64,000 bases of DNA from Paraburkholderia bannensis NBRC 103871 (GTDB taxonomy: Bacteria; Pseudomonadota; Gammaproteobacteria; Burkholderiales; Burkholderiaceae): positions 372,001 through 436,000 of the forward strand of contig NZ_BAYA01000003.1 of the NCBI RefSeq assembly GCF_000685015.1, in the 5' to 3' direction. Each line of letters starts with the position of its first letter. Position 1 is the stretch's first letter. A program made the translations under genes and the position numbers. Shown piece after piece: positions 45,169 to 54,629 of the stretch. The notes under the pieces were generated by a model that had not been told where the DNA came from, made no database searches, and saw only the letters and a program-made list of their open reading frames with translations.

Positions 45169-46943
45169 TGGCGATCAAGAAACCTCATGTGGACGCGGTC
45201 GTCGTCGGCTTCGGCTGGACGGGCGCAATCATGTCGAAGGAACTCACGGAAGCGGGTCTGTCCGTGGTCGCGCTTGAGCGCGGCGAGTATCGCGACACCT
45301 ATCCGGACGGCGCGTACCCGAACACCATCGACGAGCTCACGTACAACATCCGCAAGAAGCTCTTCCTCGACCTCTCCAAGACCACCGTTTCGATCCGCCA
45401 CAGCGCGGCCGACACGGCGCTGCCCTATCGCCAGCTCGCGGCCTTCCTGCCGGGCGAAGGCGTGGGCGGCGCGGGCCTGCACTGGTCGGGCGTGCACTTT
45501 CGCATCACGCCGGAAGAGCTGCGCCTGAAGAGCCATTACGAAGAGCGCTACGGCAAGAAGTTCATCCCCGAAGGCATGACGATCCAGGACTACGGCGTCA
45601 GCTACGACGAACTGGAGCCGCATTTCGATTTCGCGGAAAAGGTCTTCGGCACCTCGGGCCAGGCTTACAAGGTCGGCGATAAAGTTGTCGGCGACGGCAA
45701 CGTGTTCGAAGCGCGCCGCAGCGACAATTTTCCGTTGCCCGCGCAACTGAATACGTACTCGGCGCAGCGCTTCTCCGATGCGGCGAAGTCGCTCGGCCTG
45801 CATCCGTACCGCCTGCCCTCGGCCAATACGTCGGGGCCGTACACGAACCCGTACGGCGTGCAGATGGGCCCGTGCAACTTCTGCGGCTATTGCAGCGGCT
45901 ACGCGTGCTACATGTACTCGAAGGCCTCGCCGAACCTGAATATCCTGCCCGCGCTCAAGCAGGAAAAGCACTTCGAACTGCGGGCGAAATGCCACGTGCT
46001 GCGCGTCGAGCTCGACGATTCGAAGAAGCGCGCCACCGGTGTCACCTATGTCGATCCGTCGGGCCAGGAAGTGTTCCAGCCCGCCGATCTCGTGATCGTC
46101 TCGGCGTTCCAGTATCACAACGTGCACCTGCTGCTGCTCTCGGGCATCGGCAAGCCGTATGACCCGGTCTCGGGCGAAGGCGTCGTGGGCCGCAATTTCG
46201 CGTACCAGAACCTCTCGACCATCACCGCGTTCTTCGACAAGGACACGTACACGAATCCGTTCATCGGCGCGGGCGGCAACGGCGTGGCCGTGGACGACTT
46301 CAACGCCGATAACTTCGACCACGGCCCGCTCGGCTTCGTCGGCGGCTCGCCGCTGTGGGTGAACCAGGCGGGCGTCAAGCCGATCAGCGGCATCGCTACG
46401 CCCGCGGGCACGCCCAACTGGGGCTCGCAGTGGAAGAAGGCGGTCAAGGATCACTACGCGCATACGGTGTCGATGGATGCGCACGGTTCGAACATGTCGT
46501 ATCGCGATGTGTTCCTCGACCTCGATCCGACCTATCGCGACTCGTACGGCCAGCCGCTGCTGCGCATGACCTTCGACTGGAAGGACAACGACATCAAGAT
46601 GGCGCAGTACGTGACGGGCCAGATGAAGAAGATCGCCGAGGCGATGGGGCCGCAGGCCATCAACGTCTATACGCGCGAGTTCGGCGCGCACTTCGATTCG
46701 CGCCGCTACCAGACCACCCACCTTGTGGGCGGCGCGGTGATGGGCACGGATCCGAAGACGAGCGTGCTCAACCGCTATCTGCAGAGCTGGGACGTGCACA
46801 ACGTGTTCGTGCTGGGTGCGTCCGCGTTCCCGCAGGGCATCGGCTACAACCCGACGGGTCTGGTCGCCGCGCTTGCCTACTGGTCGGCGAAGGCCATCCG
46901 TAACCAGTACCTGAAGAACCCCGGCCCCCTGGTGAGCGTGTGA
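45168..46943 (+). CDS. Gluconate 2-dehydrogenase flavoprotein subunit (GMC oxidoreductase)
   Basis: 591 aa. FAD-binding GFGWTGAIMSKEL near the N-terminus, GEGVGGAGLHWSG, four closely spaced Cys in the CNFCGYCSGYACYMY segment (about 240), and the C-terminal GMC block FPQGIGYNPTGLVAALAYW. It oxidises gluconate, or a similar sugar acid or sugar alcohol, in the periplasm and passes electrons to the cytochrome c subunit. No own signal peptide: it is exported with the small subunit. Confidence 0.93.
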   Translation: MAIKKPHVDAVVVGFGWTGAIMSKELTEAGLSVVALERGEYRDTYPDGAYPNTIDELTYNIRKKLFLDLSKTTVSIRHSAADTALPYRQLAAFLPGEGVGGAGLHWSGVHFRITPEELRLKSHYEERYGKKFIPEGMTIQDYGVSYDELEPHFDFAEKVFGTSGQAYKVGDKVVGDGNVFEARRSDNFPLPAQLNTYSAQRFSDAAKSLGLHPYRLPSANTSGPYTNPYGVQMGPCNFCGYCSGYACYMYSKASPNLNILPALKQEKHFELRAKCHVLRVELDDSKKRATGVTYVDPSGQEVFQPADLVIVSAFQYHNVHLLLLSGIGKPYDPVSGEGVVGRNFAYQNLSTITAFFDKDTYTNPFIGAGGNGVAVDDFNADNFDHGPLGFVGGSPLWVNQAGVKPISGIATPAGTPNWGSQWKKAVKDHYAHTVSMDAHGSNMSYRDVFLDLDPTYRDSYGQPLLRMTFDWKDNDIKMAQYVTGQMKKIAEAMGPQAINVYTREFGAHFDSRRYQTTHLVGGAVMGTDPKTSVLNRYLQSWDVHNVFVLGASAFPQGIGYNPTGLVAALAYWSAKAIRNQYLKNPGPLVSV

Positions 46944-48346
46944 CGAGCCGTATGAAGACGATCCTTTTCCCCACGCGCATCGTGAAGCAGTCCGTGCGCA
47001 ACGTCGTGCGCATGACGGTTGCGGCCGCAACGTTCTCGGCGTTCGCGCTGGCTGCACCGCTCGCGGCAAGCGCCGCCGATGCCCCCGCTGCACCCGCCGC
47101 GAAGGCCGATGCCGCGCTCATCGCGCACGGCGAATACCTCGCACGCGCCGGCGACTGCATCGCCTGCCACACCACGAAAGGCGGCAAGCCCTTCGCCGGC
47201 GGCCTGAAATTCGACACGCCCATCGGCGCGATCTATTCGACCAACATCACGCCCGACGCCGATACCGGCATCGGCAAGTGGAGTTACGACGATTTCGCCA
47301 AGGCCGTGCGCGAAGGCGTGCGCCCGAACGGCGAGACGCTCTATCCCGCCATGCCCTACCCGTCGTATGCGCGTCTGTCCGCTGACGACATGAAGGCGCT
47401 CTACGCGTACTTCACTCAGGGCGTGGCCCCCGTCGCGGCGCAAAACCGTGCGGTGGACATTCCCTGGCCGCTCTCGATGCGCTGGCCGCTGGGCATCTGG
47501 CGCACGATGTTCGCGCCGAAGGTGCAGGCGTTCGACGGCTCGCACTACAACGATGCGATCGTCTCGCGCGGCGCGTACCTGGTGCAGGGTCTCGGCCACT
47601 GCGGCGCGTGCCACACGCCGCGCGCGAGCACGATGCAGGAACTCGCGCTCACCGATCTCGAAGGCGACGACTTCCTCGCAGGCGGCGCGCCGATCGACGG
47701 CTGGGTGCCCGCCAGCCTGCGCGGCAATCCGCGTACCGGCATTGGCGCGTGGAGCGAGGACGATATCGTCCAGTTCCTGAAAACCGGCCGCAACCTGCAC
47801 ACGGCGGCATTCGGCGGCATGACCGACGTGGTTCAGCACAGCATGCAGTACATGACCGACGCTGACCTGCTCGCGATGGCCCGCTACCTGAAGACGCTGC
47901 CGTCGAGCGATGCGAAGGAAACGCCCTACGCCTACGATGCCGCCGCCGGTCACGCGCTGCAAAGCGGCGACGCAAGCGCACGCGGTGCAGCCATCTATCG
48001 CGACAACTGCATGGCCTGCCACCGCAGCGACGGACATGGCTACACGCGCGTGTTCCCCGCACTTGGCGGCAACCCCGTCGTGCAGGGCAAGGACGCCACG
48101 TCGCTGATCCACGTGCTGCTCTCGGGCGCCGCGCTGGAAGGCACGAAGACGGCGCCGTCGACCTTCACCATGCCGCCGTTCGGCTGGCGTCTGTCCGACC
48201 AGGAAGTCGCCGATGTGGCCACGTTCGTGCGCACGAGCTGGGGCAACACCGGCGCGGCCGTCAGCGCCGACGATGTCGCCAAGGTGCGCAAGACGGTGAG
48301 CATCGTCACGCCGGAAACGCCTCCGGGCGCTTCGTTCAAGCGATAA
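46940..48346 (+). CDS. Gluconate 2-dehydrogenase cytochrome c subunit (three hemes)
   Basis: 468 aa from the GTG at 46940, which overlaps the upstream stop by four bases; an ATG at 46952 is the alternative. Signal peptide to about residue 44. Three CxxCH sites: CIACH near 73, CGACH near 215 and CMACH near 350. The C-terminal segment anchors it at the membrane in the family. It takes electrons from the flavoprotein to ubiquinone, for which the nearby cyo oxidase is a possible terminal acceptor. Confidence 0.93.
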   Translation: MTSRMKTILFPTRIVKQSVRNVVRMTVAAATFSAFALAAPLAASAADAPAAPAAKADAALIAHGEYLARAGDCIACHTTKGGKPFAGGLKFDTPIGAIYSTNITPDADTGIGKWSYDDFAKAVREGVRPNGETLYPAMPYPSYARLSADDMKALYAYFTQGVAPVAAQNRAVDIPWPLSMRWPLGIWRTMFAPKVQAFDGSHYNDAIVSRGAYLVQGLGHCGACHTPRASTMQELALTDLEGDDFLAGGAPIDGWVPASLRGNPRTGIGAWSEDDIVQFLKTGRNLHTAAFGGMTDVVQHSMQYMTDADLLAMARYLKTLPSSDAKETPYAYDAAAGHALQSGDASARGAAIYRDNCMACHRSDGHGYTRVFPALGGNPVVQGKDATSLIHVLLSGAALEGTKTAPSTFTMPPFGWRLSDQEVADVATFVRTSWGNTGAAVSADDVAKVRKTVSIVTPETPPGASFKR

Positions 48347-48400
48347 GGCTTCAGGCGGCCTTTAAACCAGGCCTTAAATCGGGTCTTAAAGCACAGGGGT

Positions 48401-48431
48401 TTTAGCGCGCGGCATCGCGCCGCGCGCTAAA
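48401..48431. other. Perfect 13-bp hairpin after the gluconate dehydrogenase operon
   Basis: TTTAGCGCGCGGC (48401-48413) pairs with GCCGCGCGCTAAA (48419-48431), loop ATCGC. No T-run follows on the plus strand, so termination would be inefficient or Rho-assisted. Confidence 0.55.
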
Positions 48432-48587
48432 GAAAGCACTGGCGCTTTCGCCACGACTCCGTAAAATCCAGCCCTTTTTTCCGCGCGCAGGCCGCGGGCC
48501 GCCACGTGTTTTTCAGCGAGGCGGCCTGTTCCTGCGCGCATAACAAGAGACCGCATCATGGCGGTCCACCTCTCATCGAGACAACAC

Positions 48588-49784
48588 ATGATGAAAAAAC
48601 ACCTGATCTCTGCACCGATTCTGATGTCGCTCGCCGGCGTCGCGGCGGCGCAGGGCTCCGTCACGCTCTACGGGATTGTCGACGCGGGCATCACCTACCG
48701 CAGCAATGAACGCACCGGCACCGCTGGCGCGTATCAGGGCCATTCGAACGTGGGCGTGACGAGCGGCAACCTCTCGGGTAGCCGCTGGGGGCTCAAGGGC
48801 AAGGAAGACCTCGGCAATGGTCTCGCCGCGATCTTCCTGCTCGAAGATGGCTTCGACATCAGCAACGGCACCTCGGGTCAAGGCGGCCGCCTGTTCGGCC
48901 GTCAGGCCTTCATGGGCCTGTCCGACAAGCAGTACGGTTCGCTCACGATGGGCCGCCAGTACACCTCGCTCAACGACTTCGTCGCACCGGTCGCGCCGGT
49001 CAGCGTGGTCGGCGGCTTCGGCGCGCATCCGGGCGACATCGACGATCTCGACCAGACCACGCGCGTCGACAACTCGATCAAGTACACGAGCGCGAACTAC
49101 TCGGGCTTCACGTTCGGCGCACTGTACGGCTTCGGCGGCCAGGCCGGCAGCCTCAAGCGCAAGAACACGTGGAGCGTGGGCGGCAGCTACGCCAACGGCC
49201 CGCTGCGCGTGGGCGTGGGCTACGAGCGCTCGGACAACAGCAAGACGAGCCTCGCCGATTCCACCTACGGCAAGTGGCAAGGCACCTACGACGGCACCTT
49301 CAACTCGTCGATCAACGAAGGCTACGCAAGCGCGCAATCGCAGCAGGTCATCGCAACGGGCGCGACGTGGGACTTCGGCGCGGTGCTGGTCGGCGTGAAC
49401 TACAGCAACGTGCAATACAAGGCCGGCACGAACTCGCTCTACTCGGGCACGGCGAACTTCAACATCGCCGGCGTGTTCGGCATGTGGAACGTGCAGCCGC
49501 GCACGCACCTGTTCGCGGGCTACAGCTACACGCGCGGCAGCCACGTCGACGGCCTCGACGACGAAGCGCAGTACCACAACGTCTCGATGGGCGCGCTCTA
49601 CGACCTGTCGAAGCGCTCGACGGTGTACCTGCTCGCGGGCTACCAGCACGCTTCGGGCATGACGCTCAACGCGATCGGCGAACCGGTGGCCGCGACGGCA
49701 TCGGTGTCGGACAAGGGCAATAGCCACTCGTCGGCGGCGCAGTCGCAGGCGATCGTGAGCGTGGGCTTCCGCCAGAAGTTCTAA
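48588..49784 (+). CDS. Gram-negative porin (Burkholderia OmpC-like, Porin_4)
   Basis: 398 aa from ATG 48588 (a second ATG follows at once). Signal peptide MMKKHLISAPILMSLAGVAAA, mature QGSVTLYGIVDAGITY, and a last residue Phe in VSVGFRQKF. Blocks SRWGLKGKEDLGNGLAAIFL and LFGRQAFMGLSDKQYGSL are standard. Paralogue of the porin at 33430. Monocistronic, ending at a terminator. Confidence 0.95.
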   Translation: MMKKHLISAPILMSLAGVAAAQGSVTLYGIVDAGITYRSNERTGTAGAYQGHSNVGVTSGNLSGSRWGLKGKEDLGNGLAAIFLLEDGFDISNGTSGQGGRLFGRQAFMGLSDKQYGSLTMGRQYTSLNDFVAPVAPVSVVGGFGAHPGDIDDLDQTTRVDNSIKYTSANYSGFTFGALYGFGGQAGSLKRKNTWSVGGSYANGPLRVGVGYERSDNSKTSLADSTYGKWQGTYDGTFNSSINEGYASAQSQQVIATGATWDFGAVLVGVNYSNVQYKAGTNSLYSGTANFNIAGVFGMWNVQPRTHLFAGYSYTRGSHVDGLDDEAQYHNVSMGALYDLSKRSTVYLLAGYQHASGMTLNAIGEPVAATASVSDKGNSHSSAAQSQAIVSVGFRQKF

Positions 49785-49799
49785 GCGCCACAATGCAAC

Positions 49800-49840
49800 A
49801 GGGCACGCGGCGCAAAAGCGCGGCGTGCCCTATTTATTTG
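49800..49840 (+). terminator. Terminator of the second porin gene
   Basis: AGGGCACGC (49800-49808) pairs with GCGTGCCCT (49823-49831), with an inner GCGC-AAAA-GCGC helix, then atttatttg. Confidence 0.8.
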
Positions 49841-49901
49841 TTCGCCGTCCGGATGAACGGCTATTCGCTTCGATCAGGAATCAGGATGAATTCCACCAGC
49901 G

Positions 49902-50120
49902 TCAGTGCAGCACTTCAGGACGTGCGAGCAAGCCGATGAATTCCTCCATCGAAAGCGCCGGGGCAAGTTCGGAGAGCGTCGAATAGATCACGGTGTCGTA
50001 GATCGCGGAACCCGCCGCCGATTCCAGTTCGACACCCGCGACGGCGGCGCGATACTCCGCCCGCTCGTGGGCGATCGAGAGAATCAGTTGCGCTTCGGAT
50101 TTGGAGAATTGCGTCTTCAT
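49902..50120 (-). CDS. Small hypothetical protein
   Basis: 72 aa, MKTQFSKSEAQLILSIAHE start, acidic and helical, no signal peptide. I do not recognise it. AGGA lies close before the ATG. Codon use looks genuine and it stands alone between the porin and the TraB-family gene. Confidence 0.6.
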   Translation of the reverse strand: MKTQFSKSEAQLILSIAHERAEYRAAVAGVELESAAGSAIYDTVIYSTLSELAPALSMEEFIGLLARPEVLH

Positions 50121-50206
50121 ATCCTGGCTAACGGCGTGGCGGATGGAACCTTTAGGGTAAGGCGCTGGAAGAAATTAGCGCGCACGGCGAAAGCAAAACG
50201 CAAGAT

Positions 50207-51280
50207 TCAGCGCACCGCGACCTCATGCAGCGGTGACGGAAGCTGTGGCGCAGGAGCCGTAGAAGAGGCAGGCGGCGTGATCGTATAGCCGGCCTCGCGC
50301 AGATGCTCAAGCAGCGAACGGTCACCGAAAAAATGCCCCGCGCCGACCGCCACGAGAATTGGCCCCTTGCCGTAGAAGTAGCCGTCCTGCGCCAGCGTGG
50401 CCGCGAAAATGTCGGTGCCGCGCGCGAACAGGTACTGGCTGAAATCGTAATGCGCGTCGCTTTCGCCGGGATAACGCGCGTTCGCCAGATGCTCCAGCGC
50501 CGTCACGTCGCCGCTGGCCCAGGCCGCCTGGAACGATTCGTATGACACTTCGCCCGGCGTCTTCACGCCGCGCAATCCCGCGCAAACGCCTGCCAGAAAC
50601 GCTTCCTGGTCGGCGGCGGGCATGTCGTCGAACAGTTGCATGCCCTGCTCCATCGTCTCCAGATAAATCAGCGGAATCTGCCGGCGATGCGCCAGCGTTT
50701 CGAGCCGCTCGTCGATGCCAGGAAACACCAGCGGCGACGCCGTCCTCACGAAATGCGTGTGCTTCGCGCCATCGGTATCCCAGCGCCATTGATGCAGGCG
50801 CACGGCCTGCACCGCAAATCCCGCCAGCCACGGCTTGGTCTGGAAGAACGCGTGGATATCCGCGCCGCTGTCGCGTGCGCAACGCGCGAGCGATTCGGCG
50901 GTCATCGAACTCACGTGATTGGTGAGGTTGTCGTTCGCGGGGTAAAAGCCGATGCGCCTGACCGTCTGCGTGTCCTCGGGCGTCGGCTTCGTATGGGTCT
51001 CCAGTACGATCGCCTGCACGCCGGACGCGATGGAGGCAAGCGCCGCGTTCACGCGCGGATCGTCGCTCGCCAGCGCGTGGATCGTCGGCAACAGGATCAG
51101 CGTGGGATGGCCGGGCGAGCGCGCGACCCAGATAGGGGGATGGTCTTCGGCGGCGAGGTTTGGGGCCGGGGTTTGCGGCTGCGCTTGCGGCTGTGCGTGC
51201 GTCACGCTCGCGGCGGCAAATAGCATCGCCGCGCAAAGCGTCGCGCGCCATGTCCCGAAGATGTGCCACCTGCTTATCAT
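50207..51280 (-). CDS. TraB/GumN-family protein, exported
   Basis: 357 aa. Signal peptide to about residue 29 (ATLCAAMLFAAASVTHA-Q), then a Gln/Pro-rich linker. Family marks are the early HPTLILLPTIHALASDDPRV, a mid YLETMEQGMQLFDDMP, and the late VAVGAGHFFGDRSLLEHL with conserved His and Gly. The family is related to Tiki metalloproteases; bacterial roles are unknown. It is divergent from the LysR gene. Confidence 0.9.
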   Translation of the reverse strand: MISRWHIFGTWRATLCAAMLFAAASVTHAQPQAQPQTPAPNLAAEDHPPIWVARSPGHPTLILLPTIHALASDDPRVNAALASIASGVQAIVLETHTKPTPEDTQTVRRIGFYPANDNLTNHVSSMTAESLARCARDSGADIHAFFQTKPWLAGFAVQAVRLHQWRWDTDGAKHTHFVRTASPLVFPGIDERLETLAHRRQIPLIYLETMEQGMQLFDDMPAADQEAFLAGVCAGLRGVKTPGEVSYESFQAAWASGDVTALEHLANARYPGESDAHYDFSQYLFARGTDIFAATLAQDGYFYGKGPILVAVGAGHFFGDRSLLEHLREAGYTITPPASSTAPAPQLPSPLHEVAVR

Positions 51281-51446
51281 TGTTCGACCCCGCCATAGGG
51301 AAAGGCCCGCTCACAGCTTACGCCATGCGATGCGGCCTATCCGTGCGCCAGGCAACACGCGGCGCTGTGCCCTCGCCCGCGCGTGCGAAGATGCGGGCTC
51401 GAACAAGAGTCCCTCACCCCATCCACGACCGGCCCGAGGAGCGCCC

Positions 51447-52355
51447 ATGGATCGTCTGCAAACCATGCAGATCTACGTGAACATCGTCGAACGCGGCAGC
51501 TTCACACAGGCTGCCGAAGCGTTGCAGCTGCACCGCCCCGCCGTCACCAAGGCCGTGCAGCAACTGGAAACGGAACTCGGCATCCGCCTGCTCAACCGCA
51601 GTACCCGGCGCGTGAGCACGACCGCCGAAGGCGAGGCGTTCTATCAACGCTGCGTGCAACTGCTCGCCAACGTGAACGACACCTTCGCCTCGTTCGCGCA
51701 ATTCGCGCAAAACCGGCCGCAGCCCAAGGGCCGCTTGCGGCTCGAATTGCCGGTCGCGCTCGCCAAGGCGATGGTGGTGCCCGCGTTGCCCGACTTCCAG
51801 CAGCGCTATCCGCAAGTGGAGATCGTGCTGGGCGTGAACGACCAGCCCGCCGACCTGATCGGCGAAGGCATCGACTGCGTGGTGCGGGTCGGCGAGCTCA
51901 AGGATTCGGGCCTGATCGCGCGGCAGATCGGCATGGTGCAGATGGCGACCTGCGCGTCGCCCGCGTACCTCGCGCGCCATGGCGTGCCTCGCACGCTCGA
52001 CGACCTGCAGGCGCACAAGGCCGTGAACTTCTTCAGCGGCCGCAATCGCCGCGTGATGGAGTGGGCCTTCCGGCACGGCGGCAAGACCGTCACGCTCAAG
52101 CTGCCCAGCGGCATGCTCACCGATAACTTCGACGCCCTGCTCGCCTGTGGACTCGCGGGTTGCGGCGTCGTGCAGGCCTTGCGGCCCGCGCTGCAACCGT
52201 ATCTCGACACGGGCCATCTGGTGGAAGTGCTGCCCAACGTCGCGCCGGTGCCCAAGCCAGTGTCCGTGATGTATCCGAACCGCGATCACCTGCCGGGCAA
52301 GGTGCGCGTGTTCATCGACTGGATTTCGGAACTCGCGGCGCGGCGGCTCGCGTAA
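51447..52355 (+). CDS. LysR-family transcriptional regulator
   Basis: 302 aa from ATG 51447 with GAGGAG upstream. Winged HTH in residues 3-62 (ERGSFTQAAEALQLHRPAVTKA), then the periplasmic-binding-like effector domain. Of the CrgA/PA-type subgroup that often controls oxidoreductases. The 23-base inverted repeat just downstream, before the quinone-reductase-like gene, is its likely binding site. Confidence 0.93.
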   Translation: MDRLQTMQIYVNIVERGSFTQAAEALQLHRPAVTKAVQQLETELGIRLLNRSTRRVSTTAEGEAFYQRCVQLLANVNDTFASFAQFAQNRPQPKGRLRLELPVALAKAMVVPALPDFQQRYPQVEIVLGVNDQPADLIGEGIDCVVRVGELKDSGLIARQIGMVQMATCASPAYLARHGVPRTLDDLQAHKAVNFFSGRNRRVMEWAFRHGGKTVTLKLPSGMLTDNFDALLACGLAGCGVVQALRPALQPYLDTGHLVEVLPNVAPVPKPVSVMYPNRDHLPGKVRVFIDWISELAARRLA

Positions 52356-52387
52356 GCCCCAGCAACGCCCATAACAAACTGCCGCCA

Positions 52388-52410
52388 ATTGTTATTAATC
52401 GAATAACAAT
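52388..52410 (+). promoter_or_regulatory. Perfect 9-bp inverted repeat, candidate LysR operator
   Basis: ATTGTTATT (52388-52396) and AATAACAAT (52402-52410) around AATCG. It lies in the 137-base gap between the LysR gene and the next gene on the same strand and is AT-rich against the background. Confidence 0.7.
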
Positions 52411-52492
52411 GAGTGATCGCGTCGCGCGTTTATCCGCGCCGTCTTGCGGCCTACAGTGTCCATTCGAAACCGTTTGATCGAAGGAGCCTGTT

Positions 52493-53482
52493 ATGTCACG
52501 CGTCGTCCGTTTCAACCGCATCGGCGGCCCTGAAGTGCTGCAAATCGAGGCTATCGATGTGCCCGCACCCAAGGCCGGCGAAGTCCAGATCCGCGTCAAG
52601 GCCATCGGCCTCAATCGCGCCGAAGTCATGTACCGCAGCGGCGAATACACCTACGCGCCGCAATTCCCCGCGCAACTCGGCTATGAAGGCTCGGGCGTGA
52701 TCGAAGCCGTGGGCAGCGGCGTGCAGGACTTCGCCGTCGGCGACGCGGTGAGCGTGGTGCCCGCGTTTTCGTTCATCGAATACGGCATGTATGGCGAAGT
52801 CGTCAACGCGCCCGTGCATGCAGTCGTGAAGAATCCCGCCGGGCTGTCGTTCGAGGAAGCCGCCGCCACGTGGATGATGTATGCGACGGCATGGGGCGCG
52901 CTGATCGAATTCGGCGGCCTCAAACAGGGCGAAGCGGTGCTGGTGGGCGCGGCGTCGAGCAGCGTGGGTCTCGCCGCCATCCAGATCGCCAACATGGTGG
53001 GCGCGACGCCCATCGCGCTCACGCGCAGCGAGAAGAAGCGCGACGCGCTGCTCAAGGCGGGCGCGAAGCACGTGATCGCGGGCGGCGGCGCGGCGCTTAC
53101 TCAGCAAGTGCTAGAACTCACGGACGGGCGCGGCGCGCAGATCGCCTTCGATCCGGTCGGCGGCCCTGAAGTCGCGCATCAACTGCGCGCGCTCGCGCGT
53201 CAAGGCATGTTCTTCCAGTACGGTGCGCTCGACACGCGCGACCTTAGCGTACCGGTGATGGATCTGCTGGGCCGGCACCTGACCGTGCGCGGCTACGAGC
53301 TGTTCGAAGTCACGACCGACGCGACGCGGCTCGAACGCGCCAAACGCTTCATCACGGAAGGCCTGGCGTCGGGCGCGCTCAAGCCCGCGATCGATCGCAC
53401 CTTCGCATTCGAGCAGATCGCCGACGCGCATCGCTACATGGAAGCCGGCGAGCAGGTCGGCAAGATCGTCGTGACGGTTTAA
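52493..53482 (+). CDS. Zinc-independent quinone oxidoreductase-type MDR dehydrogenase
   Basis: 329 aa. GroES-like half with LGYEGSGVIEAVGSGV (about 63-78) and Rossmann half with VLVGAASSSVGLAAIQIA. No zinc ligands, so of the quinone reductase/enoyl reductase branch, NADPH-linked. Ribosome site AAGGAG. Probably induced through the upstream LysR regulator in response to a quinone or reactive aldehyde; substrate not known. Confidence 0.9.
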   Translation: MSRVVRFNRIGGPEVLQIEAIDVPAPKAGEVQIRVKAIGLNRAEVMYRSGEYTYAPQFPAQLGYEGSGVIEAVGSGVQDFAVGDAVSVVPAFSFIEYGMYGEVVNAPVHAVVKNPAGLSFEEAAATWMMYATAWGALIEFGGLKQGEAVLVGAASSSVGLAAIQIANMVGATPIALTRSEKKRDALLKAGAKHVIAGGGAALTQQVLELTDGRGAQIAFDPVGGPEVAHQLRALARQGMFFQYGALDTRDLSVPVMDLLGRHLTVRGYELFEVTTDATRLERAKRFITEGLASGALKPAIDRTFAFEQIADAHRYMEAGEQVGKIVVTV

Positions 53483-53513
53483 GCCGCCTGAGCGCAGCAG
53501 GCCTTCGCGGAAC

Positions 53514-54629
53514 TCAAGCGCCCTGCTGCGCCGCGCGCGCTTTCGCGAGCACGTCGAGATTGCCTTCGCCGAAGCCCTGGTGGCCGCTGCGCTGCACCAC
53601 CTCGAAGAAGATCTCGCCCGCGCGACGCTTCACGAAGGTCTGGAAAAACAGGCGCGGCACGCCGTCGTCGCCAATTTCACCGTCGATCAGGATATGGCGC
53701 TTGCGCAGCGCCTCCAGATCGACGCCGTGGCCCGGCAGGCGCGCATCGACGGAGTCGTAGTAAGCGGGCGGCGGCTCGACGAACTCGACGCCGCTGGCCA
53801 TCAGCGCATCGACGCAGGGCACGATGTCGTCGGTCGCCAGCGCGATATGCTGCACGCCCTCGCCCGGATGATCGGGCAGGTAGTCGTGCATGAGTTCCGT
53901 GCGGCGCGTGCCTTCCTCATAGACCGGAATGCGGATATCGCCGTCCGGCGACACCATCACGCGCGACTCCTGCGCGACGTGCCAGTTCGCGTTGATTTCG
54001 TGAATCTCGCGGAAATGCAGCAGGTCGCGATAAAAGTCGAGCCATTCGCCGATACGCCCCGCGCCCACCGTCTGCGTGAGGTGATCGACGCGTTGCAGGC
54101 CGGTGCCGCTGTGTTCGAGATCGGCTTGCGCCGTGGCGACGTCGATGGGACGAAAGTCGATGTCGAAAATCGAAATATCGCCCACGCCGCCGCGCTGGCC
54201 GCCCCGGCCGCGCCAACGGTCGACAAAATAGATATGCGAGTCGCCAATGCCCTGAATGGCCGGAATGCGCAACTCGCCCGCGCCGATGCGCTCGCCTTCA
54301 TAGGCCCAGGCGCCCAGCCGCAACGCGTGTTCGAAGGCGCGCCGCGCACTGTCGACACGCACGCCGATCGCGCACACGCCCATGCCGTACTCCTCGGCAT
54401 AGCGGGCGGCGAACGAATCGGGCTCGGCGTTGACTAGGAAATTCATCTGGCCCTGGCGCCAGAGCGTGACGTCCTTGCTGATATGACGCGCAATGGCCTT
54501 GAACCCCAGTTGCGCGAGCTGCGCCGCCAGCGCCGCGGGCTCGGGCGCCGCGAATTCGACGAACTCGAGCCCGGCCATGCCGAGCGGATTGGCCTGCTCC
54601 GCCGAAGCGGAAAGAGGGGTAGACGACAT
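53514..54629 (-). CDS. hppD: 4-Hydroxyphenylpyruvate dioxygenase
   Basis: 371 aa from ATG 54629. Two VOC domains; the iron site is His in LQRVDHLTQTV, His in GVQHIALATDD and Glu in GEIFFEVVQR. It converts 4-hydroxyphenylpyruvate to homogentisate in tyrosine breakdown. Homogentisate dioxygenase is not in the window. Divergent from an MHS transporter across 445 bases that carry two IclR-type boxes. Confidence 0.92.
   Translation of the reverse strand: MSSTPLSASAEQANPLGMAGLEFVEFAAPEPAALAAQLAQLGFKAIARHISKDVTLWRQGQMNFLVNAEPDSFAARYAEEYGMGVCAIGVRVDSARRAFEHALRLGAWAYEGERIGAGELRIPAIQGIGDSHIYFVDRWRGRGGQRGGVGDISIFDIDFRPIDVATAQADLEHSGTGLQRVDHLTQTVGAGRIGEWLDFYRDLLHFREIHEINANWHVAQESRVMVSPDGDIRIPVYEEGTRRTELMHDYLPDHPGEGVQHIALATDDIVPCVDALMASGVEFVEPPPAYYDSVDARLPGHGVDLEALRKRHILIDGEIGDDGVPRLFFQTFVKRRAGEIFFEVVQRSGHQGFGEGNLDVLAKARAAQQGA

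Noticed and set aside
45126..47093. 655-codon minus-strand frame opposite the gluconate dehydrogenase flavoprotein
   Set aside because: Shadow of the GMC gene; no ribosome site or family motif.
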